Assembly: GCF_009363075.1 (NCBI RefSeq)
Contig: NZ_CP045293.1
Span: 4,892,501 to 4,956,500 of the forward strand
Direction: 5' to 3'
DNA: 64,000 bases
From: Paenibacillus guangzhouensis
Lineage (GTDB): Bacteria > Bacillota > Bacilli > Paenibacillales > Paenibacillaceae
The translations under genes and the position numbers were made by a program. Shown one piece after another: positions 18,378-26,365 of this stretch. Under the pieces are notes generated by a model that saw only the letters and a program-made list of their open reading frames with translations, was not told the DNA's origin and searched no databases. The stretch's first letter is position 1. Each line of letters starts with the position of its first letter.

Positions 18378-19787
18378 TTAATACGCGTTCTTATTGATAA
18401 ATCCGTTGATGACGGTCTTCCAGATGATCTTCACGTCAAAAAGAATGGACCAATTCTCAATATAAAAGATATCATAGCGAATGCGTTCTTCGATCGATGT
18501 ATCGCCGCGAAGGCCGTTGCTCTGCGCCCATCCGGTAATGCCCGGGCGAACATGGTGCTTAACCATGTATTTCGGGATCTCTTCCTTGAACTGATCCACG
18601 AAGAACGGTCGCTCCGGTCTTGGGCCGACGATGCTCATATGGCCGAGCAGCACGTTGAAAAATTGTGGCAGCTCGTCGAGACTTGTTTTGCGGAGGAATG
18701 AGCCGAACTTGGTCTTCCGCGGATCGTTCTCCGTCGTCCACTGGGTGTCGGAGGAGCCTTGCGACTGCACGCGCATGGATCTGAACTTGAACATCATGAA
18801 ATTACGGCGATTAAGGCCTACACGTTCTTGCTTGAAGATGATCGGACCTGGTGATGTAAGCTTAATGCCGATAGCCGCTAGTATTAAGACTGGCGATGTA
18901 AGGATGATCGCGAAAAGTGCAAAGGCAATGTCGAAAGCGCGCTTCAAGATACGGTTGCTCATGAGATCGAGCGGGATATCTCGCACATTGATGAGCGGCA
19001 TACCCGCGAAATTATCGAACGTTGGCCGCGCCGGCAAGTAGTCGAAGAAATCCGGGATGATCAGCGTTCGGACGCCTGCCTTCTCGCATGTATTGATAAT
19101 ATGCGGGAACCGATGATGCGCCTCGAGTGGAAGCGCGATAATGACCTCGTCGACGAGCCGCTGCTCAATGATCTGCTCCAGATCGTCGATGCTCCCGAGA
19201 ACTGGCTTGTATTTGATAGCGAATTGCTCATCGATCTCATCACCTTGGTCGTCCAAGAAGCCGAGGACTTCGTACCCCATTTCGGGGTGCTGCTTCAAGT
19301 TTCTGTAGAATCGCTTGCCGAGTGTACCTGCACCTAGAATAAGCACGAACTGCTTATTGAATCCTTTCTCACGGAAATGGCGAAGTCCTTTTTTGACCGC
19401 AAAACGATAGGTAAGGATCACGATCACGTTGCCGATCATATAAATCGCGAGGTATTCGCGTGAGATATGTACGGCCTTGAAATAGAACAGTAAGCTTAAG
19501 AGTACAAACAAGCTGATCAAGTGTACCTGGATAACACGCCAGAAGTCGTCGACGAATCGCTTCTTCCGTTTCGGTGAGTAGAAGCTGCTCATCATGCCAA
19601 TGGCGACGGCGATACCGCCGTAAATCAGGCTCCATTTGGAGTATTCGACCAGTGGGAGCGGAGATTCGTGCTCCATGAAGCCGCTCTGAAACTTCATCCA
19701 ATAGGCGAATAAAAAGATAACCTGGATCACTACAAAGTCGGCTAGTATATAAAGTTGCGTTAGAAATCGCTGGTTCTTACGCAGCAT
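18378..19787 (-). CDS. Undecaprenyl-phosphate hexose-1-phosphate transferase (glycan initiation)
   Basis: A 469-residue polyprenyl glycosylphosphotransferase of the WbaP/WcaJ type. About four N-terminal helices are followed by a Rossmann-like CoA_binding_3 domain (VLILGAGTLGKRFYRNL, about 150-166), another helix and the C-terminal bacterial sugar transferase domain (KRAFDIAFALFAIILTSPV, GPIIFKQERVGLNRRNF, MFKFRSM, KTSLDELPQFFNVL, VGPRPERP). It moves a hexose-1-phosphate onto undecaprenyl phosphate at the inner membrane face, the first step of S-layer or capsule glycan assembly (the role of WsaP/WsfP). Which hexose is used cannot be read out. GAGGTG precedes the ATG. Confidence 0.9.
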   Translation of the reverse strand: MLRKNQRFLTQLYILADFVVIQVIFLFAYWMKFQSGFMEHESPLPLVEYSKWSLIYGGIAVAIGMMSSFYSPKRKKRFVDDFWRVIQVHLISLFVLLSLLFYFKAVHISREYLAIYMIGNVIVILTYRFAVKKGLRHFREKGFNKQFVLILGAGTLGKRFYRNLKQHPEMGYEVLGFLDDQGDEIDEQFAIKYKPVLGSIDDLEQIIEQRLVDEVIIALPLEAHHRFPHIINTCEKAGVRTLIIPDFFDYLPARPTFDNFAGMPLINVRDIPLDLMSNRILKRAFDIAFALFAIILTSPVLILAAIGIKLTSPGPIIFKQERVGLNRRNFMMFKFRSMRVQSQGSSDTQWTTENDPRKTKFGSFLRKTSLDELPQFFNVLLGHMSIVGPRPERPFFVDQFKEEIPKYMVKHHVRPGITGWAQSNGLRGDTSIEERIRYDIFYIENWSILFDVKIIWKTVINGFINKNAY

Positions 19788-19825
19788 GCTGTCACCTCAA
19801 TGATTTCATAGTATTGCTGTTGAAA

Positions 19826-20686
19826 CTATCGTAACATTTTATTCTTAATGAGTGATGTCGAAAATTTCACCAGTATTCCCGCATAGACTAATCCATTCGT
19901 TAGGAACGAATAATGCTGGCGATAGTGTTTGCGATGGAATAAATACATAGCGCGGTGAAACTCATAAATGATCTTGTACGGTTTGCGACGGCTGCTTGCT
20001 CCCTTGTAATGCGTAATGAAGGTCTCGGGGTAATAATAGTTCTGCCAACCCGCTTGCTTGATCCGGTAACACCAATCGATGTCTTCCCCGTACATAAAAA
20101 ACTCTTCATCCAGCATCCCTACTTGGTCCATCGCTTCTCTACGTACGAGCATAAAAGCACCGACGAGACAGTCGATCGGATAGGATTCATCGGGACTGAG
20201 ATAGCCGAGTTGGTATTGATTGAAACGCGGGTTATCCGGAAACATCTTCGAGAATCCAAATGCGTAGTAGAACGACGCAGAAGGCGTAGGAAAGCCGCGC
20301 CGACAAGCCTTATCCAGTGAACCGTCAGGTAGGATCACCTTGCAGCCAGAGGCACCGACATCCGGGTGACTATCCATAAACTGAAGCATCATCTCGAACG
20401 TATCTAGCTCGACGATCGTGTCGGAGTTGAGTAGTAATATATATCGGCCTTTGGCGATGCGCATGCCTTGATTGTTGGCTCGGGAGAAGCCGACGTTCTC
20501 TTCATTCGCGATAAGTTGTGTTGCTGGATACTGTCGCTGAAAATGCTCGACCGAATCATCGGACGAGTTATTGTCGATCAATATCACTTCGTAGCGATAA
20601 GACGTTGTCGAAGCATAAACTGATTGCAGGCAATCTAGCGTTAATTGTCGTGTATTGTAGTTAAGGATAATAATGCTTAAGTCCAT
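19826..20686 (-). CDS. GT2 rhamnosyltransferase-like glycosyltransferase
   Basis: A 286-residue inverting GT-A enzyme: LSIIILNYNTRQLTLDCLQS at the N-terminus, IDNNSSDDSVEHF, LLLNSDTIV as the metal-binding DxD-like loop, and a WbbL-like C-terminal half (VGAFMLVRREAMDQVGMLDEEFFMYGEDIDWCYRIKQAGW, the ED-acceptor motif). Members often add L-rhamnose or a related sugar to lipid-linked acceptors. It sits beside the initiating transferase and the rml genes, so it plausibly adds the adaptor rhamnose. It is transcribed from its own promoter after a structured terminator. Confidence 0.85.
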   Translation of the reverse strand: MDLSIIILNYNTRQLTLDCLQSVYASTTSYRYEVILIDNNSSDDSVEHFQRQYPATQLIANEENVGFSRANNQGMRIAKGRYILLLNSDTIVELDTFEMMLQFMDSHPDVGASGCKVILPDGSLDKACRRGFPTPSASFYYAFGFSKMFPDNPRFNQYQLGYLSPDESYPIDCLVGAFMLVRREAMDQVGMLDEEFFMYGEDIDWCYRIKQAGWQNYYYPETFITHYKGASSRRKPYKIIYEFHRAMYLFHRKHYRQHYSFLTNGLVYAGILVKFSTSLIKNKMLR

Positions 20687-20718
20687 GAATAATCTCCATC
20701 TCGAGCGTTGATAGACTT

Positions 20719-20727
20719 ATTATAGCA
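20719..20727 (-). promoter_or_regulatory. Extended -10 promoter for the GT2-phosphotransferase pair
   Basis: On the minus strand TGCTATAAT (TATAAT at 20719-20724 with TG extension), about 30 bases upstream of the GT2 ATG. No good -35 box is seen, which an extended -10 tolerates. Confidence 0.5.
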
Positions 20728-20730
20728 TAG

Positions 20731-20825
20731 AAAAAGACTAGAGTTCGGAATTAACAGGGTTAACCAGCTAAAGTCTTGTTAAAGTTTAGACTTTAGGGCT
20801 AAGTGAAAATGTCGATTCTAGTCTT
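20731..20825 (-). terminator. Nested hairpin terminator after rmlD
   Basis: On the minus strand AAGACTAGA (20817-20825) pairs with TCTAGTCTT (20734-20742) and runs into a T tract. Inside lies a second stem TAAAGTCT/AGACTTTA (20769-20795). The structure starts 7 bases before the rmlD stop at 20832 on the transcribed side and probably ends the long glycan operon. Confidence 0.6.
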
Positions 20826-20831
20826 ATTTAA

Positions 20832-21671
20832 CTAACGATTATCAATGTATTCTCTCAGTGCCTCTCGCCAAGGTCGCAAATCCTGCAACCCGTTCGTGCG
20901 GATCGATAGATGCGCCATCACGGAGTTTTTCGGTCTCGGTGCCGGACGCGGGAACTGCTCCGTCGTACAAGGCAATAACTCTGGCGATAAACCTGCTTCC
21001 TCAAAAATCGCCTGTGCAAACTCAAACCATGAACAAGACCCTGAATTCGAAGCATGATATATGCCATATTTTTCAGTCGCTACAAGATCTAGAAGGAATT
21101 TTGCTAAATCGACAGTATATGTCGGTGATCCTACCTGATCATGAACGACTTGTAAAGAAGGCTTTTCTGCACCTAGCTTCAACATCGTCTTAACAAAGTT
21201 GTTGCCATGCGCCCCATAAACCCATGAGGTACGAACAATAAAGAAGCGCGAAGATAAACCCTGCGTAAGTTGCTCCCCTGCACGTTTGGATTTACCATAC
21301 ACCGTCTGAGGGTTCGTATTATCGTATTCACGATAGGCATCCGATGATTGACCATCAAAAACATAGTCCGTGCTAATATAGCAGACTTTTGCTCCGACCT
21401 TCTCCGCCGCGACGCTCACGTTCCGTGTACCTACAGCATTCACAAGATATGCTCCATCCTCATCCGTCTCTGCTGCATCAACCGCCGTATAAGCTGCACA
21501 ATGAATGATAGCATCGGGTTTCTCTCGAAGTATGACAGATTCACACTGAGCTTGGTTCGTAATATCGAGTTCCTGTCGTGTATATCCTAGCATCTGGTGA
21601 CCCTTTTGCTGACCGACCAGAACGACATCCTGCCCCAATTGTCCATTTGCACCTGTGACAAGTATTTTCAT
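20832..21671 (-). CDS. rmlD: dTDP-4-dehydrorhamnose reductase
   Basis: A 279-residue SDR that makes dTDP-L-rhamnose from dTDP-4-keto-L-rhamnose. NAD(P)-binding MKILVTGANGQLGQDV at the N-terminus, STDYVFDG, and catalytic YGKSKRAGE (Tyr-x-x-x-Lys). Start ATG 21671 lies just after the rmlB stop (TAAGATG) with AGGTGAG upstream; a GTG nine bases further up is less likely. Last gene of the rmlACBD block. Confidence 0.95.
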   Translation of the reverse strand: MKILVTGANGQLGQDVVLVGQQKGHQMLGYTRQELDITNQAQCESVILREKPDAIIHCAAYTAVDAAETDEDGAYLVNAVGTRNVSVAAEKVGAKVCYISTDYVFDGQSSDAYREYDNTNPQTVYGKSKRAGEQLTQGLSSRFFIVRTSWVYGAHGNNFVKTMLKLGAEKPSLQVVHDQVGSPTYTVDLAKFLLDLVATEKYGIYHASNSGSCSWFEFAQAIFEEAGLSPELLPCTTEQFPRPAPRPKNSVMAHLSIRTNGLQDLRPWREALREYIDNR

Positions 21672-21672
21672 C

Positions 21673-22695
21673 TTACTCACCTAAGCGTTCACCGTATTGC
21701 TTGGCATAGTATTCTTGGTAGGCACCTGATTGAATCCGAGTCCACCATCCTTTATTGTCTAGATACCATTGAATGGTCTTCTGAATTCCCTTTTCGAAAG
21801 GATACTGCGGTTGCCAGCCTAGTTTGGCGCGGATCTTCGTCGCGTCAATCGCGTAACGGCGGTCATGGCCAAGTCGATCAGCTACGTAAGTAATCAGTGA
21901 TTTCGGTTTACCAAGAGCCTCAAGAATGGTCTCTACAATCTGAATATTCGTACGTTCGTTATTCCCGCCAACGTTGTATACCTCGCCGCTGACGCCTTTA
22001 TGAATCACGAGATCAATGGCGCTACAGTGATCCTCGACATATAGCCAATCACGAACATTCAAACCGTCCCCATAGACTGGGAGTTGCTTATCATTCAGTG
22101 CATTCGAGATCATTAATGGGATTAGTTTCTCAGGGAAGTGATATGGCCCATAGTTATTCGAACAACGAGTGATATTCACATTCATGCCGTAAGTCTCGTG
22201 ATATGCACGCACCAGCAAGTCCCCACCCGTCTTACTTGCCGAATATGGGCTGTTGGGCGCAAGAGGAGTCGTCTCCGAGAACAGACCGGTATCCCCCAGT
22301 GTTCCGTAGACTTCGTCCGTAGAGATTTGAACATATTTGTTCACATTATATTTCCGAGCTGCATCGAGCAATACTTGCGTTCCCATGACATTTGTCTGCA
22401 CAAAAATGCCTGGGTCCAAAATACTGCGATCCACATGCGACTCCGCTGCAAAGTTAACCACAACATCGATTTGATGCTGCTGGAAGATCTCTTCTACTTT
22501 GACTGCATCAGCGATATCACCTTTAATAAAAGTGTAATTCGGTTTATCCTGAACACTTGTTAAGTTCTCAAGATTCCCCGCATACGTAAGTGCATCGAGG
22601 TTAATGATCTGGTACTCAGGATATTTATTCACCATATAGATCACAAAGTTACTTCCGATAAATCCGGCCCCGCCGGTAACTAAAAGTTTCAACAC
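21673..22695 (-). CDS. rmlB: dTDP-glucose 4,6-dehydratase
   Basis: A 340-residue extended SDR with GGAGFIGSNFV (dinucleotide site), STDEVYGTLGD (catalytic Thr-Asp-Glu) and YSASKTGGDLLV (Tyr-x-x-x-Lys). It converts dTDP-glucose to dTDP-4-keto-6-deoxyglucose. Typical length. Located between rmlC and rmlD with near-zero spacing. Confidence 0.96.
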   Translation of the reverse strand: MLKLLVTGGAGFIGSNFVIYMVNKYPEYQIINLDALTYAGNLENLTSVQDKPNYTFIKGDIADAVKVEEIFQQHQIDVVVNFAAESHVDRSILDPGIFVQTNVMGTQVLLDAARKYNVNKYVQISTDEVYGTLGDTGLFSETTPLAPNSPYSASKTGGDLLVRAYHETYGMNVNITRCSNNYGPYHFPEKLIPLMISNALNDKQLPVYGDGLNVRDWLYVEDHCSAIDLVIHKGVSGEVYNVGGNNERTNIQIVETILEALGKPKSLITYVADRLGHDRRYAIDATKIRAKLGWQPQYPFEKGIQKTIQWYLDNKGWWTRIQSGAYQEYYAKQYGERLGE

Positions 22696-22704
22696 GGCTC
22701 CTCC

Positions 22705-23253
22705 TCAATCAAAGTTGATGTCCGCATCACGCAGAACGGGATGCTTCGTATCTTTATCAGATAAGATCGGCTGTTCTACCGGCCAATCGATGCCTAACGC
22801 AGGGTCATTCCACAAAATACCTCGATCATGCTCAGGGGAGTAAAGTGCGTCTACTTTGTAGAGTACCTCCGTGTTGGCTTCTGTGGTACAGAAACCGTGA
22901 GCGAAGCCCTGCGGCACAAGTAGCTGACGCTTATTCTCAGCACTTAAATGTACACCCACCCACTGGCCGAAAGTTGGCGAGTTACGACGAATATCTACAA
23001 CCACATCATAGATTGCACCAGCAGCGACACGGACAAGCTTCGTCTGTGCTTTAGGATTCAGTTGGTAGTGCAACCCGCGAAGAACACCCTTCTCCACAGA
23101 TAGTGAATGATTGTCTTGGACGAACAAATAATCCATATTATATTCACGGAACTTCGCACTGTTGTAGCTTTCCATAAAAAACCCGCGATGGTCCCCATGG
23201 ACCGCGGGTTCAATGATTCGAACGCCTTGTAGTTTTGTATCGATTATGTTCAT
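22705..23253 (-). CDS. rmlC: dTDP-4-dehydrorhamnose 3,5-epimerase
   Basis: A 182-residue cupin, usual RmlC length. Signature elements: GVRIIEPAVHGDHRGFFMES, DNHSLSVEKGVLRGLHYQ with the catalytic His, VDIRRNSPTFGQW, and PQGFAHGF. It epimerises C3 and C5 of the 4-keto intermediate. Within rmlACBD. Confidence 0.96.
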   Translation of the reverse strand: MNIIDTKLQGVRIIEPAVHGDHRGFFMESYNSAKFREYNMDYLFVQDNHSLSVEKGVLRGLHYQLNPKAQTKLVRVAAGAIYDVVVDIRRNSPTFGQWVGVHLSAENKRQLLVPQGFAHGFCTTEANTEVLYKVDALYSPEHDRGILWNDPALGIDWPVEQPILSDKDTKHPVLRDADINFD

Positions 23254-23265
23254 GAACTTACACCT

Positions 23266-24009
23266 CTACAATTTCAATTTTCCAAACTCTTCGGAAAAGG
23301 TGATGTTCTGCGCAAGCTCATTTGCTTTAGCCCAAGAGACATGCGTACCAGCATCTGTCCACCAGCCTTGAAGGACATCATAAGTAAGCTCGCCACGTGC
23401 GATGTAGGCATTATTTACATCCGTAATTTCCAATTCACCGCGACCAGATGGTTTTAGTGTTTTTACGATATCGAACACAGTACTGTCAAACATATAAATT
23501 CCTGTCACTGCGTAGTTACTCTTTGGTGCTCTCGGCTTTTCTTCGATGGAAACAATGTTGTCTCCGTTAAGTTCAGCCACCCCGTAACGTTGTGGATCAT
23601 GTACTTGTTGAAGAAGAATTTTCGCGCCTGTTTGTTGCTCACGGAAGTTTGCAACATATCCAGAGATGTCATCTTCGAAGACGTTGTCTCCGAGAATAAC
23701 AACCATTTGATCATCGCCGACGAATTGTTCCGCTAGATCAAGGGCTTGTGCAATCCCACCGGCTTCATCTTGTACTTTATAAGTAAATGTAACGCCCATG
23801 TCACGCCCACTTCCTAGAAGGTTTACAACGTCGCCCATGTGTTCTTTACCGGTGACAACTAGAATATCATTAATGTCTGCTTGCATTAACTTATTTACAG
23901 AATGAAAAATCATTGGATATTTACCGACCGGTAATAAATGTTTATTTGTGACTTTTGTTAGTGGGTACAGGCGCGATCCAGTGCCTCCTGCTAAGATAAT
24001 ACCTTTCAT
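23266..24009 (-). CDS. rmlA: Glucose-1-phosphate thymidylyltransferase
   Basis: A 247-residue nucleotidyltransferase: MKGIILAGGTGSRLYPLTKV, VILGDNVFEDDIS, SIEEKPRAPKSNYAVTGIYMF, GWWTDAGTH. It lacks the C-terminal extension of the roughly 290-residue allosteric RmlA, so it belongs to the short form common in Firmicutes and archaea. It makes dTDP-glucose for rhamnose synthesis. First of rmlACBD. Confidence 0.92.
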   Translation of the reverse strand: MKGIILAGGTGSRLYPLTKVTNKHLLPVGKYPMIFHSVNKLMQADINDILVVTGKEHMGDVVNLLGSGRDMGVTFTYKVQDEAGGIAQALDLAEQFVGDDQMVVILGDNVFEDDISGYVANFREQQTGAKILLQQVHDPQRYGVAELNGDNIVSIEEKPRAPKSNYAVTGIYMFDSTVFDIVKTLKPSGRGELEITDVNNAYIARGELTYDVLQGWWTDAGTHVSWAKANELAQNITFSEEFGKLKL

Positions 24010-24047
24010 AACTCCACCTACTTTTCATTTACTCAAATAATTTCTTC

Positions 24048-24419
24048 TTAATTATTTGTAGCTTTCACTCTGAATACAAATCTCTTATTTAATATATATG
24101 ACACCATAGACATTGGTAGGATCAAAATCGCGTACGCTATATAGATACTCACAAATTCTTTTAAAAACGTTAATAATGCTAAATTTAATAAATATGTTAC
24201 TCCATATGTTATGAAAAACTTAATTATCAAAGAATTATCACTACTTTTAAATACAATTCGTCCTGTAGTTTTAAAGTTAAAAAGAATTCCAACAAGGGTA
24301 GACAATAAAGATGCTAATGTATAATGCAATCCTACAAAAATAAACAACGAGAAAACAGAGTAGCCAAAGATTGTATTTATAACACCAACTATAATAAATT
24401 TTACGAATTGATTGTCCAT
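24048..24419 (-). CDS. GtrA-family flippase-like membrane protein
   Basis: A 123-residue protein with four predicted helices (FIIVGVINTIFGYSVFSLFI, ASLLSTLVGILFNFKTTGRI, FITYGVTYLLNLALLTFL, YAILILPMSMVSYILNKRFVF). This is the GtrA/DPMS layout proposed to flip undecaprenyl-phosphate sugars. AAGGAG precedes the ATG. It follows a GtrB-like GT2 in the operon, the usual pair for adding an extracytoplasmic side sugar. Confidence 0.88.
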   Translation of the reverse strand: MDNQFVKFIIVGVINTIFGYSVFSLFIFVGLHYTLASLLSTLVGILFNFKTTGRIVFKSSDNSLIIKFFITYGVTYLLNLALLTFLKEFVSIYIAYAILILPMSMVSYILNKRFVFRVKATNN

Positions 24420-24444
24420 TAGTTACTCCTTGGCCTTTACTGAA

Positions 24445-25413
24445 TTAACCTTTTACTCTCTCTAGTTCTTGATTGATTATGGTTTCGAAATTTATTCGCT
24501 CTTTTTCTACAACCAAAGGCCTCTTCAATACCTGTGTATGAATGGAACCAATATATTCCCCTATAATTCCAATAAAAAATAATTGCACAGAAGAAAATAA
24601 AAATAGACCTATCACGAGAGGTGCCAGCCCTAGCGTGAAATAATTCCAGAATACTAGCTTTGCAATCAGATAACCCACTGCAACCAAAAGACTTACAGCT
24701 GACATTAAGAAGCCTAGCATAGCAGCTAATCGCAGTGGTATCTTAGAATGGTTTGTAATTCCTAGCATTGCCATATCATATAATGTATAGAAATTATTCT
24801 TGGTTATACCTCGTTTTCTAACAGGCTGCACATATTCTATTTTATAACTTTCAAAACCAATATCCGAAATCAACCCTCTAAAGTAAGGATATGGATCATT
24901 AATCTCTCTTAAGATCTGAATGATTTTACGATCATATAATCCAAACCCTGTGTTATTTTTCGTTAGTTCAATTTCAGATACCCTGTTAATAAAATTATAA
25001 TACATTTTTCGAATCGCAAACATCGCAGCACTTTCATGGCTCTCCGTTTTTACACCAAGAACTACTTTATAGCCTTCTTCCCATTTCTCAATAAAGTCAA
25101 TAATCATGTTAGGCGGGTCTTGCAAATCTGCAACCAATAAAATAACTGCATCCCCATCTGCTTGTAGTAATGCATGATAAGGAGAGCGTATATGTCCAAA
25201 GTTTCTGGCGTTAACGATAATCTTAACATTTTGATCCTTTAGTGCTATTCTTTTCAATATTGCAACCGTATTATCTTTCGAAGCATTATCGATGAAGATA
25301 TGTTCATATACATAACCACTTAGTTCATCAAATACTTCTCTAACGCGCTGGTATAGTTCTTCAACATTGTCCTCTTCATTATAGCAAGGGGTTACTATAC
25401 TAATTTTCTTCAT
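24445..25413 (-). CDS. GtrB/DPM1-like polyprenyl-phosphate glycosyltransferase
   Basis: A 322-residue GT2 protein: ISIVTPCYNEEDNVEELYQRV, VADLQDPP (metal-binding DxD-type loop), an amphipathic linker, then two C-terminal transmembrane helices (MLGFLMSAVSLLVAVGYLIA and VIGLFLFSSVQLFFIGIIGE). This is the GtrB/ArnC architecture that transfers a sugar from a nucleotide donor to undecaprenyl phosphate. The donor might be UDP-glucose or the CDP-sugar made by the neighbouring genes. Its ATG overlaps the stop of the upstream SDR gene (ATGA). Confidence 0.88.
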   Translation of the reverse strand: MKKISIVTPCYNEEDNVEELYQRVREVFDELSGYVYEHIFIDNASKDNTVAILKRIALKDQNVKIIVNARNFGHIRSPYHALLQADGDAVILLVADLQDPPNMIIDFIEKWEEGYKVVLGVKTESHESAAMFAIRKMYYNFINRVSEIELTKNNTGFGLYDRKIIQILREINDPYPYFRGLISDIGFESYKIEYVQPVRKRGITKNNFYTLYDMAMLGITNHSKIPLRLAAMLGFLMSAVSLLVAVGYLIAKLVFWNYFTLGLAPLVIGLFLFSSVQLFFIGIIGEYIGSIHTQVLKRPLVVEKERINFETIINQELERVKG

Positions 25414-26354
25414 TTTTCTAGCCTCATTCTAATATATTTATACTCATCATCAATACTCTCTATAGAGCTATACTGTGGGTGAAATCCTACATTTTGTGCC
25501 TTATGAAATTCTGAGTAGTAATTGTCCTTGTTACCTGTAACAGATGACTTCACATCCCCCTCAATAATTCTATAGCTCAATTGATGATTATCCTTAAAGT
25601 AATTCAGCAAATCAAATTTCGATATAGGGCATTTTGAATAAACGTCAAAAGCATCATTAACTTCAGGGTTATTGATAAGTCGTTCAATAAGTTGATTTAA
25701 GTCATGCGGATGAATGTAATCACGAATAATATTAGACGGACTAGTTACAAGCTCATTGCCAGTCCTAATACAGTTAATAATATCAGTCATGAGGAACTTT
25801 GAGTTTAGATCAATATACCTGCTAAAAAAGCCAAAAACTCTCAAATCGACAATATTATTCATCAATAAACTTCGATGCTTTGCTTCAGTATACAGCTTAG
25901 TTACACCATAATAATCTTTGGTTGAAAAACTATTAATCTTTACTTTATTCGAAGTTGTATATTCTACGGGCTTCATGAAATCTTCACCGTACGCCGCACC
26001 ACTGCTAAAATTGATATACAATGTTTCTTGTGAATCACGAATCTTCTCTATAATCAAATTATCGAATGATTCTGTTAGATGAAAAATTTTATAAGGATCT
26101 TGCTGTAAATCTTGTGGATTTCCGATGCCAACGCAATTTATGATGACATCAAAAAACCGCTCCTTAAAATCATTTAAATCTAGTATGGTTACAACCTCTA
26201 AACGCTCCGCTTCAAGAAACTCTACTAACTTTGCCTCAGTACGCGCATATGCAAATATTTCATGCTCTTTCTTTAAACATAACCCTGTTATAATATTTTT
26301 GGCTATATGACCTGTAGCGCCTAATACCGCTATCTTCTTTTTAATCACCACCAT
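25410..26354 (-). CDS. NAD-dependent epimerase/reductase family protein, YerF-like candidate
   Basis: A 314-residue SDR: KKKIAVLGATGHIAKNIITG (dinucleotide site), NFSSGAAYGED and YYGVTKLYTEAKHR (Tyr-x-x-x-Lys). ATG 26354 with AAAGGAG 6 bases upstream was taken over a TTG one codon earlier. It lies directly after the ThDP enzyme of the CDP-sugar block, in the place where the YerF reductase acts in CDP-yersiniose synthesis (reducing the added acetyl group to hydroxyethyl). The fold is secure; the substrate is an inference from context. Confidence 0.72.
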   Translation of the reverse strand: MVVIKKKIAVLGATGHIAKNIITGLCLKKEHEIFAYARTEAKLVEFLEAERLEVVTILDLNDFKERFFDVIINCVGIGNPQDLQQDPYKIFHLTESFDNLIIEKIRDSQETLYINFSSGAAYGEDFMKPVEYTTSNKVKINSFSTKDYYGVTKLYTEAKHRSLLMNNIVDLRVFGFFSRYIDLNSKFLMTDIINCIRTGNELVTSPSNIIRDYIHPHDLNQLIERLINNPEVNDAFDVYSKCPISKFDLLNYFKDNHQLSYRIIEGDVKSSVTGNKDNYYSEFHKAQNVGFHPQYSSIESIDDEYKYIRMRLEK

Positions 26355-26365
26355 CAATGGCTCCT

